Source: Actinomycetospora lutea (GTDB lineage: Bacteria; Actinomycetota; Actinomycetes; Mycobacteriales; Pseudonocardiaceae). Taken from it: DNA of 64,000 bases. The stretch is taken from assembly GCF_028737205.1 (NCBI RefSeq), contig NZ_JAQZAL010000032.1, positions 1 to 64,000 of the forward strand. The letters are read 5' to 3'. Shown piece after piece: positions 1 to 9,094 of this stretch. A program made the translations under genes and the position numbers. The stretch's first letter is position 1, and each line of letters begins with the position of its first letter. The notes beneath the pieces are model-generated. The model ran no database searches. It had not been told where the DNA came from and saw only the letters and a list, made by a program, of their open reading frames with translations.

Positions 1-50
1 CACGGCCAGCATGCTCGCCGACATCACGCTCAAGATTCAGGAGACACGCC

Positions 51-308
51 CTAGTCGCGACGCCGCTCCGTCGGCGCCGCCGCCCGGTCGTGCTCGCCGT
101 CCCGCGGGGCGGGCAGCTCGGCATCGCTCCGGGCGACACGCGGATCGGAGGGCGCCGGCCTCGGCTCGTCCACCACGCCGCGCGCCCGCAGCACGTCGAG
201 CGTGGTCGGGCGGTTCGCGCGCACCAACAGGGCGACGGCGAGCGCGCCGACCACCGCGACGACCACCCAGATCCCCAGGCCGATCAGGACCCACTGCACC
301 ACCGACAC
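51..308 (-). CDS. Small single-helix membrane protein (mini-protein paralog 1)
   Basis: This encodes about 85 residues: one N-terminal membrane segment (residues 4-25, motif LIGLGIWVV) followed by a polar, charged tail. I chose the GTG at 308 because it places the helix at the very N terminus, as in the clear paralog at 4470-4709, and because a G-rich stretch lies just upstream; an ATG at 350 would add 14 residues. The two proteins share the GIW core, a VLR motif after the helix and an ELPAPRDG motif in the tail. The function is unknown. The short N-terminal anchor with a cytoplasmic tail resembles small envelope or partner proteins, but nothing visible assigns a role. Confidence 0.6.
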   Translation of the reverse strand: MSVVQWVLIGLGIWVVVAVVGALAVALLVRANRPTTLDVLRARGVVDEPRPAPSDPRVARSDAELPAPRDGEHDRAAAPTERRRD

Positions 309-575
309 GGCGCCCCCACGCCTGCAGGGCGCCGCTGCGGCGACGCCCACCCCCTGATCACCCGAGGTGACCGACGCGACCAGCGTAGGGCGACGCCAGG
401 CCGGGCATCACCGGTCACCATCACGATCGGGCGACAGTCGCCGTCGGACCGGAACCTCTCCGCGGCCGGGTCGTCACCCACAGCAAGAAGGTCGCGACCG
501 CTGGCCCGAACGGCGCATCATTCGTGGAAGCACCGTCCCGACCGGAGGGCGGACAGGAGGGAGGTGCCCGCCCGC

Positions 576-3338
576 GTGTCCGATCGCCCGCCGTCCGTCC
601 CACTCCCGGTGGTCGGCCGTGCCCGCGAGCGGGCGGAGCTCGCCGCGGCCACCGACCCGGACCGCCCCGACGGCACCGTCACCGTCCTGCGCGGCGAGCC
701 GGGCAGCGGCAAGACGACGCTGCTCGACGAGGTCGCCGGCGCCACGTCGCGCGCCGTGCTGCGGACGGCCGGCGTCGACGGCGACGCGGTCCTGCCGTTC
801 GCGGCCCTCGCGGACCTGCTCCTGCCGATCCTGCGGCACACCGACGGGCTGCCCGCGGTCCAGCGCGAGGCGCTCGAGATCGCCCTCGCGCTGCGCGGCG
901 GCGACGTGGGGAGCCCGCTGGCCGTGTCCGCCGCCGCCCTCGGCGTGCTCGCCGGGGCCGCCGACGTCCGCCCCCTGCTCCTGGTCGTCGACGACTTCGC
1001 CTGGATCGATCCACCCTCCCAGCAGGTGCTGCTCTTCGTCGCGCGGCGCCTCGCCCCGGAACGGATCGCCCTGCTCCTCGGCGTGCGCGACGAGATGCCG
1101 GTCGACCCCGCGATCTGGCGCCTGCCCACCATCGCGCTCGGCCCGCTGTCCGCCGACGAGAGCCGCGAGCTCGTCCGCACGCTGCCGGTGCGCACCTCGC
1201 CCGCGGTGCTCGAGACGATCGTCGAGCGCTGCGGCGGCAACCCGCTCGCCGTGGTCGAGACGGCCCGGACCGCGGGCCCCGACCTGCTCGCCGCCGCCGC
1301 GACCCTGCCGCCCGGGTCGGCGCTGGAGCGCGCGTGGTCCGCGGCGATCGACGGGCTCCCCGCCGCCACGCGGTCGGCGATGGCCGTGCTCGCGCTGAGC
1401 CGGTCGCCGCGCCGCGACGACGTCGAGCCCGTGCTCGCCGACCTCGGGCTCGGCGCCGAGGACCTGCTCCCCGCCGAGCGCCGCCGGCTCGTGCACCGCG
1501 ACGACGAGGAGATGTGCCTGCGCCACGACCTCCTGCGCCCCCTCCTCGCCACCCGCACGTCCCGTGAGCTGCGCCGCCAGGTCCTGCGCGGGCTCGCCCG
1601 GCACGCCCCGCGCGACGTCGCCGTCTGGTATCTCGCCGAGTCCACCGAGGCCCCCGACGACGACGTCGCCGAGCGCCTCGTCGAGGCCGCGACCTCCGCC
1701 CGGCGGCGCTCCGCCCTGCAGGCCGCGGCGCGCGCCTGGGCCCGGGCCGCAGACTTCACCGCCGACCCGGTCACCCGCGCCGACCGCCTGCTCACGGCCG
1801 CTACCGACGCCGCGGTCGCGGGCAGCTCCACGCTCGCCGCGTCGTGGTGCGAGCAGGCCCTGGGCCTCCGCCACGACCCGGAGTTCGCTGCCGACGTCGA
1901 GCTCGTCCGGACCCGCGCGCTGAGCTGGCTCGACCCGGCCCGCGCCGTCGACGGAGCCATCCGCGCCGCGGACGCGGTGCTCCCCCACGACCGGGCCCGC
2001 GCGGCGCGCCTCTTCGTCGAGGCGGCCGTCCCGCTGACCATGACGGGGCGGCTGCGCGAGATGGAGGCCGTCGCCGACCGCGCCCGGACCGCGGGCGACG
2101 ACACCCCGATGGGGCTCGCGACCGTCGGCCACGCCTACGCGCTCGTCGGGCGCTGGACGGACGCCGGGCCACTGCTCGACCGGCTCGTGGCCGGCGCCGC
2201 CGACACCGACCCCGTGTGGGACGCGCAGGCGCTGACCGTGGGCGCGCAGGCCGCCTGTTTCCTCGAGCGGTTCGACGAGGCCGGGCGGCTGTTCGGGGCG
2301 GTGACCGCGACGGCCCGGCAGGTCGGCGCGCCCCTCGTCCTGGCGTTCGCGCTGACCGCCCACGCGGAGATCGACTGGTGGGCCGGGCGCTGGTCGGCGG
2401 CCTACGCGGACGTCACCGAGGCCGTCGAGTGGGCCGACGAGCTCGGGCAGGCCGGCAGCCGCGCGTTCGGCGCCACGCTGCTGGCCCGGCTCGACGGCGC
2501 CCGCGGTGACGTCGCCTCGTGCCGCGCGCACGCCGACGCGGCGCTGCAGGGCGCGGGACCGCTGGGGATCGCGAGCATCGGTGTCTACGCCGCGGCCGCG
2601 CTCGGGGCGGGCGCGCTCGCGGCCGGCGAGCCGGCGACCGCCGCCGCCCACCTCGCGCGCGCCCGCCGGCTGTCCGACGAGATGGGCACCGCGTGCGCGA
2701 CCTCGGTCCCCTTCGCCGGGGACCTCGTCGACGCGATGGTCCGCAGCGGCGACCGGGCGGGTGCGGAGGCGGCAGTGGCCTGGGTGGCGCGCGACGCCGG
2801 ACGCACCGGGGCCGCGTACTCGACGGCGATCGCCGCCCGCGGTCGCGGGCTGCTCGCCGACGACCCCGACGACGCCGAGGTGTGGTTCGCGACCGCCCGT
2901 GAGGCGCACGACCGGCTCGACGCGCCCTTCGAGCAGGCCCGGACGGTCCTAGCGCACGCCGAGGCGCGCCGCCGGTGGCGGCGGCCGGGTGCCGCCCGCC
3001 CGTTGCTGCTCGACGCCGAGGCGACGTTCTCCGGGCTCGGCGCGCGCCCGTGGGTGGAGCGGGTCCGGCTCGAGCTCGCGGCCACCGGCCACCGGGCGTC
3101 CGGCGAGGCGCCGGAGGAGACCACCTCGCTCGGGGCCCTGACCCCGCAGGAGTTCCAGATCGCCCGGGGCATCGCCGACGGCCTGAGCAACGTCGAGGTC
3201 GCGGCCGCGCTCTTCGTCTCGCGCAAGACCGTCGAGGCCCACCTGACCCGCATCTACCGCAAGCTCGGCGTCCGATCCCGCACCGAGCTGGCCACCGAGT
3301 TCACGCGGCGTCGCCGCCTCCCCGAGGGAACTCCCTAG
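576..3338 (+). CDS. LuxR-family transcriptional regulator, large ATPase (LAL/MalT-like) type
   Basis: A roughly 920-residue regulator with an N-terminal AAA/NACHT-like ATPase and a C-terminal LuxR helix-turn-helix. Walker A is GEPGSGKTT at about residues 40-48 and Walker B is LLLVVDD at about 134-140. A long alpha-helical, TPR-like region follows. The HTH begins LTPQEFQIARGIADGLSN near residue 855 and contains SRKTVEAHLTRIYRKLGV. In this family ligand and ATP binding in the N-terminal part control DNA binding. I chose GTG 576; GTG 564 is possible because an AGGAGG at 555-560 lies 3 bases from 564 and 15 from 576. Longer upstream extensions are low-complexity and unlikely. The target genes are not evident; the neighbours are a VOC protein and envelope genes. 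Confidence 0.9.
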   Translation: MSDRPPSVPLPVVGRARERAELAAATDPDRPDGTVTVLRGEPGSGKTTLLDEVAGATSRAVLRTAGVDGDAVLPFAALADLLLPILRHTDGLPAVQREALEIALALRGGDVGSPLAVSAAALGVLAGAADVRPLLLVVDDFAWIDPPSQQVLLFVARRLAPERIALLLGVRDEMPVDPAIWRLPTIALGPLSADESRELVRTLPVRTSPAVLETIVERCGGNPLAVVETARTAGPDLLAAAATLPPGSALERAWSAAIDGLPAATRSAMAVLALSRSPRRDDVEPVLADLGLGAEDLLPAERRRLVHRDDEEMCLRHDLLRPLLATRTSRELRRQVLRGLARHAPRDVAVWYLAESTEAPDDDVAERLVEAATSARRRSALQAAARAWARAADFTADPVTRADRLLTAATDAAVAGSSTLAASWCEQALGLRHDPEFAADVELVRTRALSWLDPARAVDGAIRAADAVLPHDRARAARLFVEAAVPLTMTGRLREMEAVADRARTAGDDTPMGLATVGHAYALVGRWTDAGPLLDRLVAGAADTDPVWDAQALTVGAQAACFLERFDEAGRLFGAVTATARQVGAPLVLAFALTAHAEIDWWAGRWSAAYADVTEAVEWADELGQAGSRAFGATLLARLDGARGDVASCRAHADAALQGAGPLGIASIGVYAAAALGAGALAAGEPATAAAHLARARRLSDEMGTACATSVPFAGDLVDAMVRSGDRAGAEAAVAWVARDAGRTGAAYSTAIAARGRGLLADDPDDAEVWFATAREAHDRLDAPFEQARTVLAHAEARRRWRRPGAARPLLLDAEATFSGLGARPWVERVRLELAATGHRASGEAPEETTSLGALTPQEFQIARGIADGLSNVEVAAALFVSRKTVEAHLTRIYRKLGVRSRTELATEFTRRRRLPEGTP

Positions 3339-3365
3339 TACCGCCGATGACCTTCACCCGACAGG

Positions 3366-3386
3366 CTCACCGTCGAACACGGTGAG
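3366..3386 (+). terminator. Hairpin after the LuxR regulator
   Basis: A perfect 8-base inverted repeat (CTCACCGT and ACGGTGAG) with a 5-base loop starts 28 bases after the regulator's stop and ends 22 bases before the next start. There is no T-tract, which is common for actinobacterial terminators. It could equally be a hairpin in the leader of the VOC gene. Confidence 0.4.
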
Positions 3387-3408
3387 TGCGCGCAGCCCGG
3401 GAGGTGGG

Positions 3409-3813
3409 ATGACGGCGATCGCGGTCGAGAGGCCCGGCTTCACGGGGTTCCACCACTTCGCGTCCACGGTCAGCGACCTCACGCGCAGTGCCGCCTGGTA
3501 CGAGCGCGTGCTGGGGCTGACCCCGGCGACGATGCTCTGCCCGGACGACGGCGCCACCGACGGCGTGCTGCTCAGCGACCCGGAGTCGGGGATCGCGATC
3601 CGCCTGCACGGCGCCGGTGGCGCGGAGCCCCGCGGGCACGCGGCGCTGTCGGTGTCGAGCCGCGCGCAGCTCGACACGTGGGCGGGCTGGTTCGACGGGC
3701 TCGGGGTGCTGCACGGCGGGGTCGTCGACGTCGGCGGTCCGGAGCCGTACGCCTACCTCGTGTTCCGCGATCCGGACGATCTCCCGCTCGTGCTGGTGCA
3801 CGTCGTGGAGTGA
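3409..3813 (+). CDS. VOC (glyoxalase/dioxygenase superfamily) protein
   Basis: This encodes 134 residues with the two beta-alpha-beta-beta-beta modules of the vicinal oxygen chelate fold. The first module starts GFHHFASTVSDLTRSAAWY and the second GHAALSVSSRAQLDTWAG. It ends with the usual FRDPDDLPL strand. The ATG at 3409 has GGGAGG 4 bases upstream. VOC enzymes usually bind a metal through His/Glu residues in both modules. Here the His of GFHH and of GHAALS are present, but the position normally holding the last Glu (in DPDG-x-x-[LI]-E) reads LVLV. It may therefore be a non-canonical enzyme or a binding protein. Substrate unknown. It stands alone, flanked by hairpins on both sides. Confidence 0.8.
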   Translation: MTAIAVERPGFTGFHHFASTVSDLTRSAAWYERVLGLTPATMLCPDDGATDGVLLSDPESGIAIRLHGAGGAEPRGHAALSVSSRAQLDTWAGWFDGLGVLHGGVVDVGGPEPYAYLVFRDPDDLPLVLVHVVE

Positions 3814-3881
3814 CTCCCTCGAGACCGCGGGGTGCGGTGCACACACGTCGGGCGAGGACGCCGGGGGCGACGTGTGGGGGG

Positions 3882-3900
3882 ACGACGCGGGGGGCGTCGT
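3882..3900 (+). terminator. Hairpin downstream of the VOC gene
   Basis: A perfect 7-base inverted repeat (ACGACGC and GCGTCGT) surrounds a GGGGG loop, 68 bases after the VOC stop codon. There is no T-tract. It is placed as a likely factor-dependent or hairpin-only terminator in a 214-base gap that holds nothing else recognisable. Confidence 0.35.
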
Positions 3901-4027
3901 GCACCGTGCTCCGCGACCCGGTCCCGGCGGCGGGGGGCGCCGCCGGGGCCGGGGCACGGCCGTGTGCGCAGCGCTTTCGGGTGGCCGGTGGTGACCGCAG
4001 AGGCGCGGGTCGGCAAGCTGACCCGCG

Positions 4028-4465
4028 ATGACGCCGACCCCGACCTCCCGGCGCCCCGACCGGGCCCGCGACGAGAGCCTGCGCCGCCGGGCGCTCGGCC
4101 TCGGTGGCGGCGCGGTCGTGCTGGCCGTCGTCCTCGGGCTCGCCGTGCTCGCGCTCTACCCCACCCTCGATCCCGACGACGTCGGTCGCGGCTTCGTCCT
4201 CGTCGGCGGCCTCGTCACCGCGGCCCTCGTCGGCGCCGGCGGTCAGCGGGTGCGCTCGCTCTACCGCGCGCCGGCCGGAGCGCGCCGTGTCGCGCGGCTC
4301 CTCGGCGTCTACGCGGTGCTCAGCGCCGTCGTCGGCGCCGTCCTCGTGCCCCTGGCCCACGGCGGCTGGACCCCGGTGCTCGCCGTGACGATCCTCGGCA
4401 GCCTCGCCCTCGCCGCACTCGCGGTCGTGGTCGGGCGGGGGTTCGGGGCCCGTACCCCGACCTGA
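4028..4465 (+). CDS. Four-helix membrane protein of unknown function
   Basis: This encodes 145 residues. A charged N terminus (residues 1-22, rich in Arg) is followed by four hydrophobic segments at about 24-44, 55-72, 93-113 and 118-138. The start is the first ATG of the frame; its ribosome-binding site is weak. The stop is 4 bases from the stop of the convergent mini-protein gene at 4470. No catalytic motif is visible and I do not recognise the family. The arginine-rich cytoplasmic N terminus with paired helices suggests a small integral inner-membrane protein. Confidence 0.6.
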   Translation: MTPTPTSRRPDRARDESLRRRALGLGGGAVVLAVVLGLAVLALYPTLDPDDVGRGFVLVGGLVTAALVGAGGQRVRSLYRAPAGARRVARLLGVYAVLSAVVGAVLVPLAHGGWTPVLAVTILGSLALAALAVVVGRGFGARTPT

Positions 4466-4469
4466 GCCC

Positions 4470-4709
4470 CTACTCGCGACGGGTCCGGTGCTCGGCGAGC
4501 GCGTCCTCGTCGGCGTCACCGTCGCGAGGGGCCGGGAGCTCGCCGGTCTGGCGGCTGCTCGCTCCCGCCGACGTCGGTGACTCGCTCCGCAGCACGTCCA
4601 TCCTGGTCACCCGCTTCTCGCGGAGGAGCCGACCGAGGACCAGCCCGAGGGCGAGTGCGGTGACCAGCCAGATGCCGAACCCCACGAGGATCCAGTGCCA
4701 GGTCGTCAC
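4470..4709 (-). CDS. Small single-helix membrane protein (mini-protein paralog 2)
   Basis: This encodes 79 residues with one N-terminal helix (WILVGFGIWLVTALALGLVL, residues about 6-25) and a charged tail. It matches the product of 51-308 in length, helix position and three motifs: GFGIW, DVLR and GELPAPRDGD. The ATG at 4709 sits 5 residues before the helix. The two paralogs lie 4.2 kb apart, on the same strand, around a regulator, a VOC protein and a four-helix protein. The function is unknown. Conservation of the acidic/proline tail motif suggests that it is the functional part. Confidence 0.65.
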   Translation of the reverse strand: MTTWHWILVGFGIWLVTALALGLVLGRLLREKRVTRMDVLRSESPTSAGASSRQTGELPAPRDGDADEDALAEHRTRRE

Positions 4710-5600
4710 GACTACCCCCCAGACGCCCGCTCGGAATCGACGGAACAGGCGATGCTCGCAGTCTGCACCTTAGGCGCGAGGAGGCTCCGGCCATAGACCA
4801 GCCCGGACGCTGAACGAGCAACTTGGCCATTTCGATGGACGCGAACGGTCGCGGTTCGGCGCTTGCACCCCGTGTCCGGCCGGCTTCCGGACACGGTCAG
4901 CGAGCTGTGGTCGAGACGTACCGGCGAACGGGCGAGGCGCGCTCGCTCCGACTGGTCCGATCGACGCACCCTGTCCCGGATAGCGGCAGCCACACTCGGT
5001 GTCGATCTCGTCGTCACATCCACCGACGATCCGCGGCCGGGAGTGCGTTGCGTGACCGGCGTGGCCTCGGCGACGCCGGATGCCGCCTACTCTGCGCGAC
5101 GACCCGCGGTGAGCGACGACGGTCCCGCCGCCGGACGAGCCACCGTTCCCGCCACCTTCCGTCACCGCCACGGACACGCAGGAGCGAGGCCGTCGAGTAG
5201 TCGTCGGTCTCCGACCCAGGAGACCTCTTGCGGATCTCCGTCGGAGAGCCTGGCCCCGCCGCTCGTCCTCGGGCCGGGCGCGGGCCGGCACCCCAGGGTC
5301 GACGGCGGGCACTGCGGCCCGCCACGCCCGCCCGACTCCGCCCGACTCCGCCCGTCGAGGACGATCACGGACAGTTCTATTGTTTCCCAGGAGATTCTGA
5401 CGAACAGTGACGAGAGCACGCATCCGTGAATGATCAACAATTTGGTCCGGTTCCGGCACTTCCACCACTCTGCGCTTCTCGGTAGCGTGACGTTCACACG
5501 ATCGGGTGGTGACAGGAACACGGCGCGGGGGCCACCACACCCGGTCACGAACCCGACCGCGACTCCGCGGTCGGGCATCGGTGCCGGGGGAAGAAAAGCC
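4710..5600. other. Long intergenic region before the priming transferase
   Basis: About 890 bases with no convincing gene. Reading frames here have poor third-position bias. It holds the inverted repeat at 4871-4895, two copies of a 10-base CCCGACTCCG repeat at 5331-5350, and a locally A/T-richer stretch around 5365-5430 that is a plausible promoter zone for the transferase gene at 5601. No reliable -10/-35 pair was identified. Confidence 0.5.
4871..4895. promoter_or_regulatory. Perfect 9-base inverted repeat, possible operator or hairpin
   Basis: CGTGTCCGG at 4871-4879 is mirrored by CCGGACACG at 4887-4895 with a 7-base spacer. It lies 162 bases upstream of the minus-strand mini-protein start and about 700 bases upstream of the transferase gene. 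Its position upstream of both genes fits an operator or a leader hairpin better than a terminator. No protein partner is known. Confidence 0.35.
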
Positions 5601-7049
5601 GTGACGGACGAATGGTTCCGGCACGGAGTGCGGGAGCGCGCGCTCCGTGTCCGTGGTGCCGGGGGCACCCGATCGCAGGGTCGGCCGACGGCCGCGACAG
5701 CCGCCTCGTCGCGTGCGGCGGCGTCGATCGACCATCGCGTCCCCACCCTGGTCGTCCTCCTCCTCCTGGCCGATCTCGCCGCCGCGGCGGTGGCGCTCTC
5801 CTGGACGACCCACGTCCGGTCGGGCGCCTGCGCGCTCGCGTGCGTGCTCGTGTTCCGTGCCGGCTTCCGCTTGTACCGGCCCCGTCTGCGGCTCTCCTAC
5901 GCCGACGACCTGGGGCGCGCGCTCGTCGCCACCGCGATGGGGTTCGCCGCAGCCGTCGCCGGAGCGGTCGTGCTCGGTGTCCCCCACGTCCGCGCCATCG
6001 CCGTGACGACGCTGGTGTTCCTCGCCGTCGGCGAGGCCGGTCGAGCCTTCGTGCTCGTCCTCGCCCGCCGGGCACGACGGGAGGCCGGGCGCGGGATGCG
6101 GACCGTCGTCGTGGGCTCCGGCGACCTCGGGCTCGACCTGTTCTCGACCATGCTGGCGCACCCCGAGTTCGGTCTGCGCCCGGTGGCGGTCGTCGACCCG
6201 ATCCGGTCCGCGAGCAGGGATCCTGCCGGGTCGAGCTCGCTCGCCGACGCCGTCACCGAACACCGCGCGCAGGCCGTCGTCCTGGCCCAGGACGACGGGT
6301 GCTCCGTGCCGCTCCTGGATGCGGCGATCGTCGCCGACGGGTTGGGGTGCGCCGTGCTGCTCCTCCCCCGCGCCTTCGAGATCCACCACGACGCCTCGGA
6401 CGTCGAGCGTCTCCGCAGCTATCCCCTCGTGCGCCTGCGCGTGGACCCGACACGACGCCCGAGCTGGAGGATCAAGCGCCTGACCGACGTGGTCATCGCG
6501 GCCGTCTCCCTCCTCGTCCTCCTGCCGCTCCTCGGCCTCGTGGCGCTGGCCGTCCGCCTCGAGTGCGGCGGACCCGTGCTCTTCCGGCAGTGGCGCGTCG
6601 GACGGGGCGGGCGATCGTTCCGGCTGCTGAAGTTCACCAGTCTCCGCGCCAGCGACGAGGAGGCGGCGAGCACGTGGAGCGTCGACGGCGATCCCCGCAT
6701 CGGGCCCGTCGGCCGGATCATCCGGGGCACCTCGCTGGACGAGCTGCCCCAGCTGTGGAACGTGCTGCGCGGCGACATGAGCCTCGTCGGCCCCCGTCCC
6801 GAGCGTCCCGCCTTCGCGGAGCAGTTCTCGGCCGACCTCGGCCACTACGGCGCGCGCCACCGCGTGCCGGTGGGCCTGACGGGCCTGGCGCAGGTCCACG
6901 GACTGCGTGGCGGCGACACGTCCATCGCCGACCGCGCCCGGTACGACAATTACTACATCGCGTCCTGGTCGCTGTGGCTGGACCTCCGCATCCTCGCCAC
7001 GACCCTCGCCGAAGTCGTCCGGCACGCCCGCGACGGAATGTCCCGCTGA
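5601..7049 (+). CDS. Exopolysaccharide priming transferase (polyprenyl-P sugar-1-P transferase)
   Basis: A 482-residue membrane enzyme of the bacterial sugar transferase family. It moves a sugar-1-phosphate from a UDP-sugar to undecaprenyl phosphate, the first step of repeat-unit assembly. Four helices occupy about residues 50-165. A Rossmann-like region starts near MRTVVVGSGDLG. The catalytic domain starts at a helix near residue 300 and carries PVLFRQWRVGRGG (about 324), LDELPQLWNVLRGDMSLVGP (about 379-398) and GLTGLAQVHGLRGG. I chose GTG 5601, 7 bases after GGGGGAAG; an upstream extension to 5430 has no homology features. It is followed by a chitosanase gene 55 bases downstream. It stands apart from the two glycan clusters later in the window, so the polymer it starts is unknown. 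Confidence 0.9.
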   Translation: MTDEWFRHGVRERALRVRGAGGTRSQGRPTAATAASSRAAASIDHRVPTLVVLLLLADLAAAAVALSWTTHVRSGACALACVLVFRAGFRLYRPRLRLSYADDLGRALVATAMGFAAAVAGAVVLGVPHVRAIAVTTLVFLAVGEAGRAFVLVLARRARREAGRGMRTVVVGSGDLGLDLFSTMLAHPEFGLRPVAVVDPIRSASRDPAGSSSLADAVTEHRAQAVVLAQDDGCSVPLLDAAIVADGLGCAVLLLPRAFEIHHDASDVERLRSYPLVRLRVDPTRRPSWRIKRLTDVVIAAVSLLVLLPLLGLVALAVRLECGGPVLFRQWRVGRGGRSFRLLKFTSLRASDEEAASTWSVDGDPRIGPVGRIIRGTSLDELPQLWNVLRGDMSLVGPRPERPAFAEQFSADLGHYGARHRVPVGLTGLAQVHGLRGGDTSIADRARYDNYYIASWSLWLDLRILATTLAEVVRHARDGMSR

Positions 7050-7104
7050 ATCGCCGGGACCGACCGCGGCGGGGCCCTGCCCGTCGAGGGCATATCGTCG
7101 CCGG

Positions 7105-7929
7105 GTGAACCGGCGCGCATTCCTCGTCTGGGCCGGCGCCGTCACGGGATCGACTCTCCTCCCCGCCTGCAGCATGCCGATCGCCGCGGACCCCCGCCCG
7201 CCGGGCCTCGACGATCCGGCCCGCAAGCACGTCGCCGAAGCGATCATCAGCACGTTCGAGAACTCCACCACCGAGCTGCGCTACGCCGAGGCGCAGCGGC
7301 TCGGTGACGGCCGGGGCATCACCGCCGGGCGCGCCGGGTTCACCAGCGGCACGCACGACCTGCTGCTCGTCGTGCGCCGCTACGAGCAGTCGGCCGGCGG
7401 ATCGACCCCGCTGACGCGGTACGTGCGCCCCCTGACCCGCATCGACGCGGCCGTCGCCGACGGCGGCGACGGGGACGGCACGCGGGGCCTCGACGGGTTC
7501 GAGGACGCCTGGCGCCGGACGTCGCAGACCGATCCTCGGCTCAACCAGGCCCAGGACGGCGTGTACGACGACCTCTACTTCCGGCCCGCGATGGACCAGG
7601 CGCGACGGCTGGGCATGACCACCGCCCTGGGCCAGCTCGCCCTCCTCGACACCGGCATCCAGCATGGCAACGGCACCGGCCCGGACGACCTCCCTGCGCT
7701 GATCACCGAGACCGGCCCGGCGGCCGGCGACGACCCCGCGTGGCTGCGGCGCTTCCTCGAGGTCCGCCGCCGGCACCTCGAGAACCCCGCCTACGAGGAG
7801 ACGACCGACGTCTGGCGGGAGTCGCTGCCGCGCGTCGACACGCTCGAGAGCCTCGTCGACCGGCAGCGCTCCGACCTCGCGACGCCGCTCGAGTGGACCT
7901 TCGCCGGCACGCGGTTCAGCGTCGGCTGA
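7105..7929 (+). CDS. Chitosanase (GH46), predicted exported lipoprotein
   Basis: This encodes 274 residues. The N terminus NRRAFLVWAGAVTGSTLLPAC is a signal peptide with a twin arginine and a lipobox (LPAC, Cys22), so the protein is probably exported and lipid-anchored. The mature part matches the GH46 chitosanase signature. The catalytic pair is expected at Glu52 (STFENS) and Asp68 (RLGDGRGITAG), 16 residues apart; in characterised members the spacing is similar. The conserved Tyr and the GITAGRAGFTSGTHD segment are present. GH46 enzymes cut beta-1,4 bonds in partly deacetylated chitin by inversion. A chitosanase beside a priming transferase, in a region with several polysaccharide deacetylases, may trim a glucosamine-containing polymer, either self or fungal. 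Confidence 0.88.
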   Translation: MNRRAFLVWAGAVTGSTLLPACSMPIAADPRPPGLDDPARKHVAEAIISTFENSTTELRYAEAQRLGDGRGITAGRAGFTSGTHDLLLVVRRYEQSAGGSTPLTRYVRPLTRIDAAVADGGDGDGTRGLDGFEDAWRRTSQTDPRLNQAQDGVYDDLYFRPAMDQARRLGMTTALGQLALLDTGIQHGNGTGPDDLPALITETGPAAGDDPAWLRRFLEVRRRHLENPAYEETTDVWRESLPRVDTLESLVDRQRSDLATPLEWTFAGTRFSVG

Positions 7930-8116
7930 TCGACCACAGCGGCGTCGATGAGGACGAGCAGCTGGAGTTGATCGCTGAGGGTCGTCACTGATCGGCCGAT
8001 GCCTGCTCGGGTGAACAGCAGCAGGCTGACGGTCGTGGCCAGTGACGTAGCGCTGATCGACTTCATGATCTTGCCGGCGCCGGACGCCGTCGACGACGAC
8101 CTCCGCCCGGCGTCTC

Positions 8117-8755
8117 GTGCGCGACCGCGCCGAGGGCCCGGGACGGGGCGAGGGGCTCCTCGCCCGATCCGCGGTCGCGAAGACCGTCGCCGCCGCGATC
8201 GGCGCCCGCGGGGACCGTCCGATCGCCGAGGCCATGAAGGACCTGAGGAAGGTCCTGCTCACGCAGCACGCCCCGGCACACCAGCTGTTGGCTCGCGCTG
8301 GCTCCCGAGACACCGCCCACGCCGCCGCCCGAGGGCTCCGAGGAGCCTCCGCCGGTGCTCGGCGTGGTCACCCTCGCCGAGTGGGAGACGGGGCGCACGT
8401 CGAGCACGCCGGACTCGTCCACCTGCCCCCCAGCTCACCGACCCGCCTCACCGGCTGGGCGGTCGAGAGGCTGGTCGCTTCCCTGCCGGGTGCTCGCGCC
8501 GACGCTCGACCACGTCGAGGTCGCCGAGCTCGCCCGCCGTCTCGACGACGCACTCGGCGGCGACGACGACCTCGAGACCGTCGTGCTCGGACAGGAGGCG
8601 CCGTTCGAGCGATGGGGCGCCGCGCAGCGCGCCGTCTACAACGCCCTCTACGTCGTCCACGTGCTCAGCCGCTGGGTCGAGGTGGACGTCGACCGCCTGC
8701 TGCGGGCGCTGACGGCACTCCACCTCCTCGAGGCGGCCTGCGGGGCGGTCGGTGC
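8117..8755 (+). pseudogene. Decayed coding remnants, family not recognised
   Basis: Between the chitosanase and the next cassette, coding-like third-position GC appears in different plus frames. One stretch (about 8147-8310) reads KTVAAAIGARGDRPIAEAM. Another (about 8508-8755) reads AQRAVYNALYVVHVLSRWVE. Neither has a credible start or stop of its own and the frames do not join, so this looks like one or two genes broken by indels. I do not recognise the family. The rest of 7930-9094 shows no other gene. The last 100 bases (about 8980-9094) are A/T-richer and carry the probable promoter of the cassette gene at 9095, with a short AGCGT/ACGCT inverted repeat near 9003-9021. Confidence 0.35.
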
Positions 8756-9094
8756 GCGAGCGAGCACCAGATGCACGCCGTCAGCCGCGAGATCAGCGGC
8801 AGCAGGTCCCAGGAACCCGACCCTTGTATCTGCGAGCGGCGACTGTCCACGGCCGAGGGGCCCGGGCAGAGCGGGCGCAAGTTCCCGACGCCTACGTCGG
8901 CACTCGCGGATGGTGGCCACCCGCCCAACAAGGAGGACGCCCCTCCGCCGATCCTCCCTGCCGTCGATGATAGACGACCCAATCGAACGCAGAGTGGCGA
9001 TAGCGTGACATTACTACGCTGAATGCGTGACAGCAGGCAGGTGCTCGCCGCACCGCTTTGTACTTTGAGTCACACAGCGGCGATGGGGGGAATC

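Noticed and set aside
474-2909. Long minus-strand open frame opposite the LuxR regulator
   Set aside because: It mirrors the codon structure of the real plus-strand gene, has a low-complexity Arg/Gly-rich product and no domain. Similar antisense frames occur opposite most GC-rich genes here.
4823-5429. Short plus-strand frames in the long gap before the first priming transferase
   Set aside because: They are Arg/Ser-rich, overlap one another in several frames and have no ribosome-binding sites.
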